NCBI RefSeq assembly: GCF_016862955.1
Contig: NZ_BONY01000041.1
Location: 22,460 to 86,459 of the forward strand
Length of the DNA stretch: 64,000 nt
Direction of reading: 5' to 3'
Source of the DNA: Rhizocola hellebori
GTDB lineage: Bacteria; Actinomycetota; Actinomycetes; Mycobacteriales; Micromonosporaceae
The notes under the pieces are model-generated. The model worked only from the letters and a program-made list of their open reading frames with translations, had not been told where the DNA came from and did not search any database. Position numbers and translations under genes: made by a program. Of this stretch, positions 8,717 to 19,100 are shown in pieces (the stretch's first letter is position 1; every line of letters begins with the position of its first letter).

Positions 8717-8734
8717 CCTCAACCTGGGTTTAGA
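8717..8734. promoter_or_regulatory. SoxR-type operator candidate
   Basis: The 18 bases begin CCTCAA and end TTTAGA; the known SoxR site is CCTCAA-N6-TTGAGG, so the left arm matches fully and the right arm at four of six positions. It overlaps an AAACC-N8-GGTTT inverted repeat. It lies between soxR and the divergent gene at 8789. Confidence 0.4.
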
Positions 8735-8788
8735 TCAAGCCCGATCGTCCAACGTCGCATCCATTCACCCCGCAGATAGGGTGGGTAC

Positions 8789-9562
8789 GTGCGCTCAGCA
8801 GTTGATCTTCGGTTGCGGTGGCTTGGGATGTTGCCACGGTTCGTCACACGACCCGGCATGTACGCCGCCGACGGGCGTGCATACGACGTCCAAGCGCGTA
8901 CTTTGCTGGCCGATCTATGTTTCCTGGACGAACGCGAAGCCGATCAAGACAGTGTCGACCAGGTGATAGACGGCTACGGCAAGTTCGGGGTGGTCGGGCC
9001 ATTTACCGCGTTATTCGGCAGCGAAGGCCGCTATGTGGAAGAGGTCGCATCGGTGTTCGCCGAGCAATTCCACCGCCTGGGCTACCTCGCCGTGGACAGG
9101 ACGTTAAGCAAGGATGCCTGGAGCGAGCTCATGGCCGGGGTGCGAGAGCGGTTCAACGAACACGACGTGCGTCGCAGTGAGGTCGACGCGATGTACGGGA
9201 CGCCAAGCCTCATTGTCGGCCAACGCGTGCTTTGTTATGCGCCAGATGATGGCAGCGCGTGGGTCTTCTTCGACTGCTTCGCCGAAGCCGTCCGCCGATA
9301 CGAGCCTGCGACCGGCGCATACACCTTCGAGCCAGATCACGATCCCTTGGTGCGTTGCGTACGCACGCCCGCCAAGACGTTCGACGCCGGCCTGATCCTC
9401 ACCGTCTACGGCAAGGTGCTGCGATGGGGTCCGGGATGGTGGCTCCGCCACGCCGAGCGCCTCTCGCCCGAACAAAAGGCCGTGGCGGCGCAGCTGCGCG
9501 AGGTTGAGGCAGAGGACCCATCGACCGCCCTGCGAGCGAGGCCAGCAGAGCCGTTCGGGTAA
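8789..9562 (+). CDS. Hypothetical protein, 257 aa
   Basis: No family is recognised. It begins at a GTG (8789) with weak GGGTGGG upstream. The sequence is soluble, with RFVTRPGMYAADGRAYDVQA near the start and a Trp-rich GKVLRWGPGWWLRH segment late. It lies divergent from soxR with an 87-bp gap that contains the SoxR-like site, so redox control is possible. The final 25 residues are charged and probably disordered. Confidence 0.6.
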   Translation: MRSAVDLRLRWLGMLPRFVTRPGMYAADGRAYDVQARTLLADLCFLDEREADQDSVDQVIDGYGKFGVVGPFTALFGSEGRYVEEVASVFAEQFHRLGYLAVDRTLSKDAWSELMAGVRERFNEHDVRRSEVDAMYGTPSLIVGQRVLCYAPDDGSAWVFFDCFAEAVRRYEPATGAYTFEPDHDPLVRCVRTPAKTFDAGLILTVYGKVLRWGPGWWLRHAERLSPEQKAVAAQLREVEAEDPSTALRARPAEPFG

Positions 9563-9751
9563 GGCGCGCCGTTGGCACCAGCACGAAGCCGAAGGTGCAG
9601 GCGTCGTTCCACAACGGAACATTTGTATTGTCTAAATAGGACTGCACGGCGTCATTGGTGTTGGGCGTTCCCAATGTGTCGATATCCGGGTCATCGGACC
9701 GCCGATTACATACGGTGTCTATTGGGTATCAGCCCAACTCAAGGAGATGAA

Positions 9752-10795
9752 ATGGCAACGCCGCAGCAAGTGACAATGACATTGGCAGCCCTTGCTACCA
9801 CTAACGCCGCACCGCATCCGCCTGGCGAGGACCCAGATGAGCATGCGGCCCGGATTTTTGCTGGGATAAATAGCTATCTGACCGACTCAGGCCTCGCCAC
9901 AAGTGGCACGTGGGCACCGGTGTGGCTCGCATTGACTTCGGATAGCGCAAACCTGTGCTATATCGCGAAGAACTCCGCCGCCGGAAAGAACGAGTTCGCG
10001 GTCGCCATCCGCGGCACGAGCGCTTCGGTGCTCGACATTCTCCAGGATTTCGAAGTGGGCACGGTTGTCCCGTTCACCGCGGGCGGATCGCCTAGCCCCA
10101 TTTCGGTCTCGAAGGGCGCGATGGACGCGTTCACCGAGATCGTCAACGCGCAGTCGCCGCAGACCGCAAATTGCGGAAACTATCCCGGCACCACTTTGAT
10201 TCAAGCGCTTAACAGCATTCTGGGTTCGGCGCCAACCACGCCGCGGCCCACCGTCTACGTCACTGGCCACAGCCTTGGCGGCTGTGTGGCGACCATGGTG
10301 TCGCTTTACCTTCAGGCGCAATCCTGGACCAACACGCCTGCCTTCGCGGTATACACATTCGCCGCGCCCACTGCCGGCCTGGACAGCTTCGCCCAATACT
10401 TTATGTCGGTGAAGTGGGCGGCCTACCAACGCACAGTCAACGCCTACGACGTGGTGCCACAGGCATGGGTCAAGGCTGACCTCAATGCGGTCACCGGCTG
10501 GTATCCATCGCCGGGGCCTGCGGCGACCGATGAGGTGAAGGCAACCATCGAGCTGCTCATCGGCTCTGCGCATGGCAACGCCTACGTCCAGCCGGGCGTT
10601 GCGGTCCTGCTCAATGACGACCCAGCGCATCCGTATCAGCTCTACGACCCGAATCTGGTCAACAAGACGTTCAAGGATTTTCTGGGGCAGATGGGTTTCC
10701 AGCATGCCAACAATACCTATCTGACCCTGCTGGGCGCACCAGTCATCCCGGCTGAGCCAGCCATGACCGCTGCGGGCAGCCGCGCCCGCCGGTGA
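9752..10795 (+). CDS. Lipase, class 3 family, 347 aa
   Basis: The start ATG at 9752 follows AAGGAG by five bases. FAVAIRGTS (oxyanion strand) and the nucleophile elbow VTGHSLGGC with Ser near residue 174 identify a class-3 (Lip2-type) lipase; YTFAAPTAG and NAYDVVPQAW give the typical following strands with the acid Asp. A His for the triad is likely in HANNTYL near the C-terminus. I see no signal peptide, so it may be intracellular or exported by another route. It ends 41 bp before the DosR-like box of the next gene. Confidence 0.8.
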   Translation: MATPQQVTMTLAALATTNAAPHPPGEDPDEHAARIFAGINSYLTDSGLATSGTWAPVWLALTSDSANLCYIAKNSAAGKNEFAVAIRGTSASVLDILQDFEVGTVVPFTAGGSPSPISVSKGAMDAFTEIVNAQSPQTANCGNYPGTTLIQALNSILGSAPTTPRPTVYVTGHSLGGCVATMVSLYLQAQSWTNTPAFAVYTFAAPTAGLDSFAQYFMSVKWAAYQRTVNAYDVVPQAWVKADLNAVTGWYPSPGPAATDEVKATIELLIGSAHGNAYVQPGVAVLLNDDPAHPYQLYDPNLVNKTFKDFLGQMGFQHANNTYLTLLGAPVIPAEPAMTAAGSRARR

Positions 10796-10835
10796 CGTTC
10801 AGCGGATTCACGGTGGGGCCAAGGTCGCGCGGGGC

Positions 10836-10849
10836 GGGACCTTCGGCCC
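10836..10849. promoter_or_regulatory. DosR-like box before nitroreductase 1
   Basis: GGGACCTTCGGCCC matches the mycobacterial DosR core GGGACTWWAGTCCC at 11 of 14 positions. It ends 83 bp before the ATG at 10933. The 26 bases 10836-10861 are identical to 37684-37709 before another nitroreductase, the strongest internal evidence that the site is functional. Confidence 0.7.
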
Positions 10850-10932
10850 TGCCGGCCGGCCAGCGCCACAGGTGCAATGGGGGTAGGGAGGAACCACTCT
10901 TTCACCGGCGCACCACGGCGAAGGGTCCTGTC

Positions 10933-11898
10933 ATGAACGAGACCGTGCAGCAGGTTCTATACGATGCAGCCCGCCTTGCGCTGGCCGCCCCATCGATATT
11001 CAACACTCAGCCATGGCTGTGGGCGGTCGGACCCGACCGCCTCGAATTGCGCGCGGATCGGACCAGACAACTGCGTGTCGTCGACCCGGATGCCCGGCTG
11101 TTGACGATCAGCTGCGGGGTTGCGTTGCACCACGCCACGACCGCCCTCGCCGGCAACGCCGTCGACACGGTGCTGCTTCCCGATCCAGCCGACCGTGACC
11201 TGCTGGCTGTGTTGCACCTGTCCGGCGAGGCCGCCAGCGGACGCACGCTAGCCCAGCTGCGCCGAGCAATCACCACGCGGCGCACTGATCGCCGGCCGTT
11301 CAGCCAAGCACCCGTTCCCGCCCACACGCTCGACCGGCTCGTCGCCGCGTGCGCGCAGCAAGGCGCACACCTGTACCAGGTGCCATACCAGCACCTGGCC
11401 ACGCTGGCCCTTGCCGCGGTCGCGGCCGGTGCGCTACATCTGTCCAATCCGGACTATCGCGTCGAGCTCGCCGATTGGACTCATCGTCCACTGTGGAGCG
11501 GTGATGGGGTACCCGTCGAGACGGCAGTGGAAGCGAGCGCCCGGCGCGTCCCGGTCCGAGACTTCGCGCCGTTCGGTGGCGACACCTTGCCCGCCGGTTC
11601 CGACAATGACTTCGGCGCGCTTTACGCGATCGTCTACACCGACACCGATTCCACAGGGTCTTGGCTAAGCGCGGGCATGAGCTTGTCGGCCATCCTGCTC
11701 ACCGCGACCGCCGCTGGGCTCGGCACGGCACCCATCAGCGACGTGACCGAGGCTGGCGCCATCCGCGAGCAGCTTCGCCAGATATTGCCAAGCGGGTACC
11801 CCCAGGTCGCCGTCAGACTCGGACACCCGCAGACCGGCGAGCCACCAGCAACGCCGCGACGGCCACCGGAGGAGGTCATCAGCCTGGTGCGGGCATAG
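10933..11898 (+). CDS. Acg-type nitroreductase family protein 1, 321 aa
   Basis: The sequence has the Acg/Rv2032 layout: two tandem nitroreductase-like halves, with APSIFNTQPW near the start, LLTISCGVALHHA, TTRRTDRRPF and ATAAGLGTAPISDV near the C-terminus. Acg proteins bind FMN but shield it and lack classical activity; they belong to the DosR regulon in mycobacteria. The start ATG 10933 was chosen over a longer upstream frame because the DosR-like box lies there. Closest relative in the window is the copy at 37734. Confidence 0.85.
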   Translation: MNETVQQVLYDAARLALAAPSIFNTQPWLWAVGPDRLELRADRTRQLRVVDPDARLLTISCGVALHHATTALAGNAVDTVLLPDPADRDLLAVLHLSGEAASGRTLAQLRRAITTRRTDRRPFSQAPVPAHTLDRLVAACAQQGAHLYQVPYQHLATLALAAVAAGALHLSNPDYRVELADWTHRPLWSGDGVPVETAVEASARRVPVRDFAPFGGDTLPAGSDNDFGALYAIVYTDTDSTGSWLSAGMSLSAILLTATAAGLGTAPISDVTEAGAIREQLRQILPSGYPQVAVRLGHPQTGEPPATPRRPPEEVISLVRA

Positions 11899-11907
11899 CG
11901 AGCGGCC

Positions 11908-13101
11908 TCATGACCCGGCTGTAGAGCGATGGGCGAGGCCGCTCATTTTGACGGCGGTGTACACGGCGGCAGCCAGTGCGACATCCGACAGCAGCATCAG
12001 CCCGATGGCGTAGGACCCCTCGACGCCGTATACCCAGCCCATGATCAACGGTGGGACGAAGCCACCGAGGCCGCCGGCGGCGCCGACAACGCCGGTCACA
12101 CTGCCGACCTTGTCTGCGGGCGCAAGTTTGCCGACGAGGGCGAAGACTGCGCCGCTGGCGGCTCCGAGCAGGGCGGCCATGCCGAGGAAGGCCATGGTGG
12201 CCAACGGGATCAGCGGCGGCTGGAACGCTTGGACCACGGCCAGGAGCGCGACCCCGGAGAAGCTCCACACCAGCACGGCAACCGGGTGGAATCGGTCCGA
12301 GAGCCAGCCGCCGGTGGGCCGGGCGATGACGGCGAGCACGACGAAGCCGGCGGTCCGCAAGGCGGCATCGTTGGCACTAAGGCCATAAGCGGTTTTGAGG
12401 TAGGCGGGTAGGTAAACGCTGAACGCGACGAATCCGCCGAACCCGACGGCATAAAGGAAACACAATTGCCAGGTGATGGCGAGCCGGCCGACGTCGACGG
12501 TGCGGGCCCACGCCGAACCGGTGGGACGCGGGCGATTTGGCGCGTCGCGGATGAACAGGAACGCCACGACCGCGTAGACGACCAGGATCGCTGCCACGAT
12601 GAGGAATGGGGCGTCCGGGCCGTAGGTGTCGGCGAACTTGACCGTGGTGAAGTTGGCGATGGCGGTGCCGCCTGTGCCGATGCCGAACACGCCGAGGGCG
12701 AATCCTTTGCGCGCCGGTGGATACCAGCCGGAGACCAGCGGCACCCCGACAGCGAAGGTGGTGCCGCCGAGGCCGAGGAAGAATCCGGCGACGATCAGTG
12801 CAGAGTAAGAAGACACGACGCTCAGCGTGAGGACGGGCACGACCGTGGCGAGGCTGACGATCGGGAACATGATCCGGGCCCCGTACCGGTCGGTGAGCGC
12901 GCCGACCGGGATCCTGCCGAGCGAGCCGACCAATACGGGTACCGCCACCAGAAGGGATTGCGCGGCAAAGCCGAGGCCCAGGCGTTCCTTGACGCCGGGG
13001 GCGAGCGGGCCGAGCAGTGCCCAAGCCCAGAAGTTCACGGTGAACCCGATCGTGGCCAGCACCAGATTGCGGGTCGCGCCCCCGCGCGGCGTCGTGCTCA
13101 T
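11908..13101 (-). CDS. narK: Nitrate/nitrite transporter NarK, 397 aa
   Basis: A 12-helix major facilitator with the NarK-type motifs GRIPVGALTDRYGAR (after helix 2), a glycine-rich LGLGGTTFAVG, GFALGVFGIGTGGTAIANF (nitrate signature region) and a second-half GLGGFVPPL. It brings nitrate in, or exchanges it for nitrite, to feed the NarG active site facing the cytoplasm. GAGGTGAGACG precedes the ATG. It is 45 bp downstream of narI in the same direction, so it is the last gene of the nar operon. Confidence 0.9.
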   Translation of the reverse strand: MSTTPRGGATRNLVLATIGFTVNFWAWALLGPLAPGVKERLGLGFAAQSLLVAVPVLVGSLGRIPVGALTDRYGARIMFPIVSLATVVPVLTLSVVSSYSALIVAGFFLGLGGTTFAVGVPLVSGWYPPARKGFALGVFGIGTGGTAIANFTTVKFADTYGPDAPFLIVAAILVVYAVVAFLFIRDAPNRPRPTGSAWARTVDVGRLAITWQLCFLYAVGFGGFVAFSVYLPAYLKTAYGLSANDAALRTAGFVVLAVIARPTGGWLSDRFHPVAVLVWSFSGVALLAVVQAFQPPLIPLATMAFLGMAALLGAASGAVFALVGKLAPADKVGSVTGVVGAAGGLGGFVPPLIMGWVYGVEGSYAIGLMLLSDVALAAAVYTAVKMSGLAHRSTAGS

Positions 13102-13146
13102 CGTCTCACCTCGGAAAGTTAGGGCCGGCGTTGTCGGCGTTGGGCA

Positions 13147-13890
13147 TCAGTCGCGGTTGCGGGTGGGCAGTTGCGGCGGGCCTTCCCAGCCGGGCCGGGT
13201 GGGGCGCAGGCCGGGACGGGGATCGCGGCTGCGGTAGACCACGTACGGGCGGGTGAGGTAACCGACTGGGGCGCTGAACGCGTGGACAAGGCGGGTGAAG
13301 GGCCAGAATGCGAACAGCGCGAAGGCGGCGATGATGTGGATCTGGAAGCCGACCGGGACGCCCGCCATAACCTCAGGGTCGGGGCTGAGATAGAACAGCG
13401 ACCGGAACCACGGGGCAACGGTTTCCCGGTAGTCGTAGCCTTCGCCGGCGACATTGGCCCGCACGGTCGCCCACAGCCCGAGCACGATGACGGCTGCCAG
13501 AACGACATACATGGCCTTGTCGTTTTTGGTGGTGGCCGCGAAGACCGGTCCGGTGAGACGGCGCCGGGCGATCAGGATGGCCATGCCGATCAGTGTGCTG
13601 AAGCCGGCTATCGTCCCGATGAACACGGCCATCAGGTGATAGGCATGCTCGGTGATGCCAACAGCTTCGGTCCACGATTTGGGGATGAGCAACCCGCCTA
13701 TGTGTCCAATCAGGACCATCAGCACGCCGAAGTGGAAAAGCGGGCTGCCCCAGCGCAGCACCGAGGTTTCGTAGAGCTGGGAGGACCGGGTCGTCCAGCC
13801 GAACTTGTCGTAGCGGTAGCGCCAGATCAGCCCGCCGGCAAGCACCGCCATGGCCAGATATGGGTAGACCACCCAGAGCAGAACGTTCAT
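13147..13890 (-). CDS. narI: Respiratory nitrate reductase gamma subunit NarI, 247 aa
   Basis: Five membrane helices. Histidines in PLFHFG, LIGHIGG, FQIHIIAAF and RLVHAFSAP are the expected ligands of the two b haems that take electrons from menaquinol to NarH. Length is normal. Its ATG overlaps the narJ stop by four bases. The final 25 residues are Pro/Arg-rich and cytoplasmic. Confidence 0.93.
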   Translation of the reverse strand: MNVLLWVVYPYLAMAVLAGGLIWRYRYDKFGWTTRSSQLYETSVLRWGSPLFHFGVLMVLIGHIGGLLIPKSWTEAVGITEHAYHLMAVFIGTIAGFSTLIGMAILIARRRLTGPVFAATTKNDKAMYVVLAAVIVLGLWATVRANVAGEGYDYRETVAPWFRSLFYLSPDPEVMAGVPVGFQIHIIAAFALFAFWPFTRLVHAFSAPVGYLTRPYVVYRSRDPRPGLRPTRPGWEGPPQLPTRNRD

Positions 13891-14507
13891 CGACGGCCTC
13901 CGGTGGTGTCGACGAAGGCGAATGGTTCCAGGCCGACCTGCTCCACCGGCGGGCCGGAGCGAGCCAGGCGAATTGCCGCGGCGATGTCGCCGGGTTGCGC
14001 CGGTGGCAGCATCCCCCGGACCGCCTCGATGACATGCCGGTAGGCGGAGTTCTCGGCGGTCAGCGCATCGGCCAGCAGGTCGAGGCCGACGCGGTTCTCG
14101 CGCAGCAGCCGCCAGCCACCGTCGTCCATGGCGGCCAGATCCAATACGGCCGGCAGATAGTCGGGCAGCTCACCGTCCAGAACCTGCAGACCGGCCGCCT
14201 TGTACGCGGCGGCGAAGATGACGAGGGCTTCGCCGCGTTTGCGGGTGTCACCCGCCGTGTAATAGGTCAGGTGCAGGCAGCAGCGGCGGCGGAAGTCGAA
14301 CAGCTCGACGTAGGCGGTGGCGAGGTGGGCCGGATCGTGGCTCGCCCGGTGCTGGGCAGCCAGCCGCAACGGCTCGGCCACCGCCACCGGAAGGGTTTCC
14401 AGCGCCGCCGTCAGCGTCGGCAACGCCGCAAGGGCTTCGCCGTCCGGGTAGCGCATCAGCAGCGACGCCGCTCGGGCGGCGACAGGACGCCACGCATGCT
14501 GGGTCAC
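13887..14507 (-). CDS. narJ: Nitrate reductase assembly chaperone NarJ, 206 aa
   Basis: An all-helical protein starting MTQHAWRPVAARAASLLMRYPD, with the conserved HLATAYVELFDFRRRCCLHLTYY core and GDTRKRGEALV. NarJ binds apo-NarG and allows molybdenum cofactor insertion before NarGH docks to NarI; it is not part of the final enzyme. Four-base overlaps on both sides (with narH and narI) show a tight operon. Confidence 0.92.
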   Translation of the reverse strand: MTQHAWRPVAARAASLLMRYPDGEALAALPTLTAALETLPVAVAEPLRLAAQHRASHDPAHLATAYVELFDFRRRCCLHLTYYTAGDTRKRGEALVIFAAAYKAAGLQVLDGELPDYLPAVLDLAAMDDGGWRLLRENRVGLDLLADALTAENSAYRHVIEAVRGMLPPAQPGDIAAAIRLARSGPPVEQVGLEPFAFVDTTGGRR

Positions 14508-16168
14508 GCTTCGCCTCCATCGGTCTTTGGCGGGAAGAGGCCTTCGGGCCGGCCCTTGCCGTCCCAGTTGAGCAGGTTGACCCGGGTGGCCTTATCGTCG
14601 GGCGCGGCCGACGAGTCGGCGGTCTGGCGGTTGCGCAGCATGTGAAAGTTCTCCACGTCGATGGGTGCCGGGGTGCCGGAGGACTCGCCGAACGGTCCTG
14701 ACCCGCCCATGCCGGGTCCGCCTTCGTAGTCCAGGCTGCACTCGGAGCCCAGCTGTTCCAGGCGATGGGCCTGCTCGGCGTGGGCAGCCGGTATGACATA
14801 ACGGTCCTCGTATTTGGCGATGGCCAGCAGCCGGTACATGTCGTCGATCTGCTGACCGGTCATGCCAACGGCCTCGGCGATCGTCTCATCCGGCTGTTCG
14901 CCGAGGTTGATGCGGCGCTGGTAGGCGCGCATCGCCGCGAGCCGGCGCAGCACGGCGGTCACCGGAGCCGGGTCACCTGCCGTGAACAGGCCGGCAAGAT
15001 AATCCACCGGGATGCGCAGGGCGTCGACCGCGCCGAACAGGTTGTCCATGTCCTCGCCGTCGTGGCCGGTGTCGCGCAAGATGTCGACGACCGGCGACAG
15101 CGGCGGGATGTACCAGACCATCGGCATCGTGCGGTATTCCGGATGCAGCGGCAGCGCCACCTCGTACCTCATGATGAGATCCCAGATCGGCGACAGCTGC
15201 GCCGCGCCGATCCAGTCGTCGGGGATGCCGGCAGCGCGGGCGGCGGCGACCACCTGCGCATCGTTGGGGTCGAGGAACACCGAACGCTGCGCCGCATACA
15301 ACTCGTGCTCATCCTTGACCGCAGCTGCTTTTCCGACCCGATCGGCGTCGTAGAGCATCAGCCCGATGTAGCGCAGCCGCCCGACACAGGTTTCCGAACA
15401 GATGGTGGGCTGGCCGATTTCGATGCGGGGAAAGCAGAACGTGCACTTTTCGGCTTTGCCGGTGCGGTGATTGAAATAGATTTTCTTGTACGGGCAGCCG
15501 GTGACACACATCCGCCAGCCGCGGCACCGGTCCTGGTCGACAAGCACGATGCCGTCCTCGGCCCGCTTGTATATCGCCCCGGACGGGCACGACGCGGCGC
15601 ACGACGGGTTGAGGCAGTGTTCGCAGATGCGGGGAAGGAAGAACAGGAACGCCTTCTCGTATTCCTGCCGCACGGTGTCGGAGATCTTGGCCAGAATCGG
15701 GTCGCCCGCAGCGATTTCGTTGCCACCGGCCAGAGAGTCGTCCCAGTTCGCCGACCAGGTGACTTTGGTGTCCTTGCCGGTGAGCAATGATTTGGGCCGG
15801 GCCACGGGAGTGTCGTCACCCGCAGGTGCCGTGAGCAGATGCTCGTAATCGTAGGTCCAGGGCTCGTAGTAGTCGGCCATCGCCGGCAGCTTCGGGTTGG
15901 CGAAGATACTCAACAGCTTTTTGAGCCTGCCACCGGCTCGTGGCTTGAGCCGGCCGGAACGGGTGCGCGTCCAGCCACCCTGCCACCGGTCCTGGTTCTC
16001 GTAGGTGCGCGGATAGCCCTGCCCGGGGCGGGATTCGACGTTGTTGAACCACACATACTCCACACCGGAACGGTTCGTCCACGCTTGTTTGCAGGTGACC
16101 GAGCAGGTGTGGCAGCCGATGCACTTGTCGAGGTTCATCACCATCGCCATCTGAGCCATCACGCGCAT
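14504..16168 (-). CDS. narH: Nitrate reductase iron-sulfur subunit NarH, 554 aa
   Basis: Contains the four cysteine groups of NarH: CIGCHTCSVTCKQAW at the start, CEHCLNPSCAASCPSGAIYK, CRGWRMCVTGCPYKKIYF (the Trp in place of Cys marks the [3Fe-4S] cluster), and CTFCFPRIE. It wires electrons from NarI haems to NarG. The start ATG at 16168 overlaps the narG stop in a TGATG arrangement, with AGGAGG ten bases before; an in-frame open stretch upstream belongs to the antisense-phase of narG and is not coding. Confidence 0.93.
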   Translation of the reverse strand: MRVMAQMAMVMNLDKCIGCHTCSVTCKQAWTNRSGVEYVWFNNVESRPGQGYPRTYENQDRWQGGWTRTRSGRLKPRAGGRLKKLLSIFANPKLPAMADYYEPWTYDYEHLLTAPAGDDTPVARPKSLLTGKDTKVTWSANWDDSLAGGNEIAAGDPILAKISDTVRQEYEKAFLFFLPRICEHCLNPSCAASCPSGAIYKRAEDGIVLVDQDRCRGWRMCVTGCPYKKIYFNHRTGKAEKCTFCFPRIEIGQPTICSETCVGRLRYIGLMLYDADRVGKAAAVKDEHELYAAQRSVFLDPNDAQVVAAARAAGIPDDWIGAAQLSPIWDLIMRYEVALPLHPEYRTMPMVWYIPPLSPVVDILRDTGHDGEDMDNLFGAVDALRIPVDYLAGLFTAGDPAPVTAVLRRLAAMRAYQRRINLGEQPDETIAEAVGMTGQQIDDMYRLLAIAKYEDRYVIPAAHAEQAHRLEQLGSECSLDYEGGPGMGGSGPFGESSGTPAPIDVENFHMLRNRQTADSSAAPDDKATRVNLLNWDGKGRPEGLFPPKTDGGEA

Positions 16169-19100
16169 CAGTACTGCACCTCCTGGGAGCGGCGGCGGAT
16201 CACGGTGACCTCGTCGCGTTGGTTGCCGGTCGGGCCGAGGTAGTTGAAGGCGAATGACAGTTGCGCGTACCCGCCGATGAGATGGCTTGGTTTGATGAGC
16301 AGCCGGGTCAGCGAGTTGTGGATGCCACCGCGGCGGCCGTTGGTCTCGGCTTTCGGCACATCGATGACCCGCTCCTGGGCGTGGTACATGTATACGGTGC
16401 CTTCGGGCATCTTGTGGGTCACCACGGCCCGGCATACCACGACACCGTTGCGGTTGACCGCTTCTATCCACTCGTTGTCGGCAACGCCGATCTTCGCCGC
16501 GTCGGCCTCGCTCATCCACATCGTCGGGCCTCCACGCGACAGGGTGAGCATGATGAGGTTGTCCTGGTATTCGGAATGGATCGACCATTTCGAATGCGGC
16601 GTCAGGTACCGCACGGTCAGTTCCAGCTCGCCGTTGCGGCCCAGTCTGGGCTCGCCGAAAAGCTTGTGCATGTCCAGCGGCGGCCGGAAGACCGGCAGTT
16701 CCTCGCCCAGCTCCTGCATCCAGTCGTGGTCGAGATAGAAATGCTGCCGTCCGGTCAGGGTGTGCCAGGGTTTGAGCCGCTCCACGTTGATGGTGAAAGG
16801 CGAATAGCGCCTGCCGCCGTGTTCGCTGCCCGACCATTCCGGGCTCGTGATCACCGGCACCGGCCGCGACTGGCAGTCGGCGAAGCGGATCTGTTTACCC
16901 TCATGCTCTGCGGCCAGATCGGCGAGCCGCTGCCCGGTGCGCCGCTCGAGAAACTGGAAGCCTTCGGTGGCGACGCGGCCGTTGGTTGTCCCGGAAAGGG
17001 CCAGAATCGCCTCGCACGCTCGGATGTCGGTGTCCAGCCGGGGCCGCCCGTCGGCAGCGCCACCGCGAACAGTGCCATTGACACCGCGCAGATACTCGAC
17101 CTCCGGTTGGACGTCGACAGTGACGGCTTTAGTGGTGGTGCCGAGCCGGTCCAGCAGCGGGCCGAGCGCAGCCATCTTCTCCGCGATCGCGCCGTAGTCG
17201 CGTTGCACCACAACGAATTTGGGCATTGTTTTGCCGGGTACCGCTTCCGCCTGGCCGGTTTTCCAGTCGCGCACCACACCCCCGGGCGTGGCGAGGGCGT
17301 CGGGCGTGTCGTGTAACAGTGGCGCGGCCACCATGTCGTTGCGCACGCCAAGATGTGGTCCGGCGAGTTGCGAAAACGCCTGGGCGATGCCGTGGAAAGC
17401 GGTGAAGTCGGTGCGGGTCTGCCACGGCGGCGCGATGGCCGGGGTGAACGCGTGGATGAACGGGTGCATGTCGGTGGTGTTCAGGTCGTGCTTCTCGTAC
17501 CAGGTGGCGGCCGGCAGCACCACGTCGGAGAACAATGTGGTCGACGTCATCCGAAAGTCCAGTGACAGCAACAGATCCAGCTTGCCCTGCGGGGCTTCCT
17601 CGTGCCAGACCACGTCCTGGGGCCGTTTCTCCGGCGACGCCTCGTCGGCGCGCAGCGAGGAATCTGTACCCAGAAGATGGCGCAGGAAATACTCGTTGCC
17701 TTTTGCCGACGAACCCAGCAGGTTGGCCCGCCACACCGTCAGCACCCGTGGCCAGTTCTGCGGCGCATCCGGGTCGGTGCAGGCGAATCCGAGCTTGCCA
17801 TCTACGAGCGATTGCGCGACATGGGCGGCCGGATCGTCCGGATTGGACTTTAACGCTTCGTCGGCGACGTCGAGCGGGTTGCGGTCGAAGGTGGGCATCG
17901 ATGGCATCCAGCCCAGCCGTGCCGACTTGGCCAGCAGGTCCGCGGTGTGTTTGCCGGCGAACTCGCCCCGGGCCAATGGTGACGCCAGCACGTCGGAGCC
18001 GTAGTGGTCGTAGCGCCACTGGTCGGTGTGCAAATACCAGTAAGCGGTGCCGATCATCTGCCGGGGCGGGCGTGACCAGTCCAGCCCGAAGGCCAGGTGC
18101 GCCCAGCCGGTGACCGGGCGGCACTTCTCCTGCCCTACGTAGTGCGCCCACCCGCCGCCGTTGACGCCCTGGCATCCGGTCAGCGTGGTCAGGGCCAGCA
18201 TCGCGCGGTAGGTGGTGTCGGAGTGGAACCAGTGATTGGTACCGGCCCCCATAAGAATCATCGACCGGCCACCCGATCGCTCGGCATTGTCGGCGAACTC
18301 GCGGGCGATGCGGGCCACCGCCACGGCCGGCACGCCCGTGATCGGCTCCTGCCAGGCCGGGGTGTACGGCTGCGACGGGTCGTCGTAACCGCTCGGCCAT
18401 TGGCCGGGCATGCCGGGCCGCGACACCCCGTACTGCGCGAGCATCAGGTCGTAGACAGTGGTGACGAGCTTCCCGGCAACCTGAGCGGTCGGCACACCAC
18501 GGCGGGTCAGACTCGGCAGGTCGTTGTCGAAACGCGGCAACACCACTTCGGCCGGTGCGCCGCCGGCACAGCTCAGCCTGGGCACGACGGCACCCAGGTC
18601 GAGGTTCCATCTGCCGACACCCGCCTCGGCGTAGCGGTGCCCCAGCGACCCGTTGGGCACCACGGGCGTGTCGCTGGCGGAATCCCACACCACCGGGCGG
18701 AACGCGGCCTCCGCATCGGTCTCGCCGAGATCGGCGGCGTTGACGAACTTGCCCGGCCGGTATCCCCCACCGTCCAACGGCTCCAAGGCGATCAGGTAAG
18801 GCAGATCCGTGTAGCGCGAGACGTAGTCGGCGAAACGCGGCGTGCTCTTGTCGACGAAGAACTCTTTGAGGATGACGTGGCCCATCGCCATCGCCAGCGC
18901 GCCATCGGTTCCCGGCTGGGCAGGCAGCCACTCGTCGGCGAACTTCACGTTGTCGGCGTAGTCCGGCGACACCACGACGACCTTCTGGCCGCGGTAGCGG
19001 GCCTCGGCCATCCAATGCGCGTCGGGGGTGCGGGTCACCGGCACATTGGAGCCCCACATCACCAGATAGGAGGCGTCCCACCAGTCACCGGACTCCGGCA

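Noticed and set aside
17129..19081. A 650-codon open frame in a different phase on the narG strand
   Set aside because: narG itself is complete with cofactor motifs in the other frame; this is a phase shadow.
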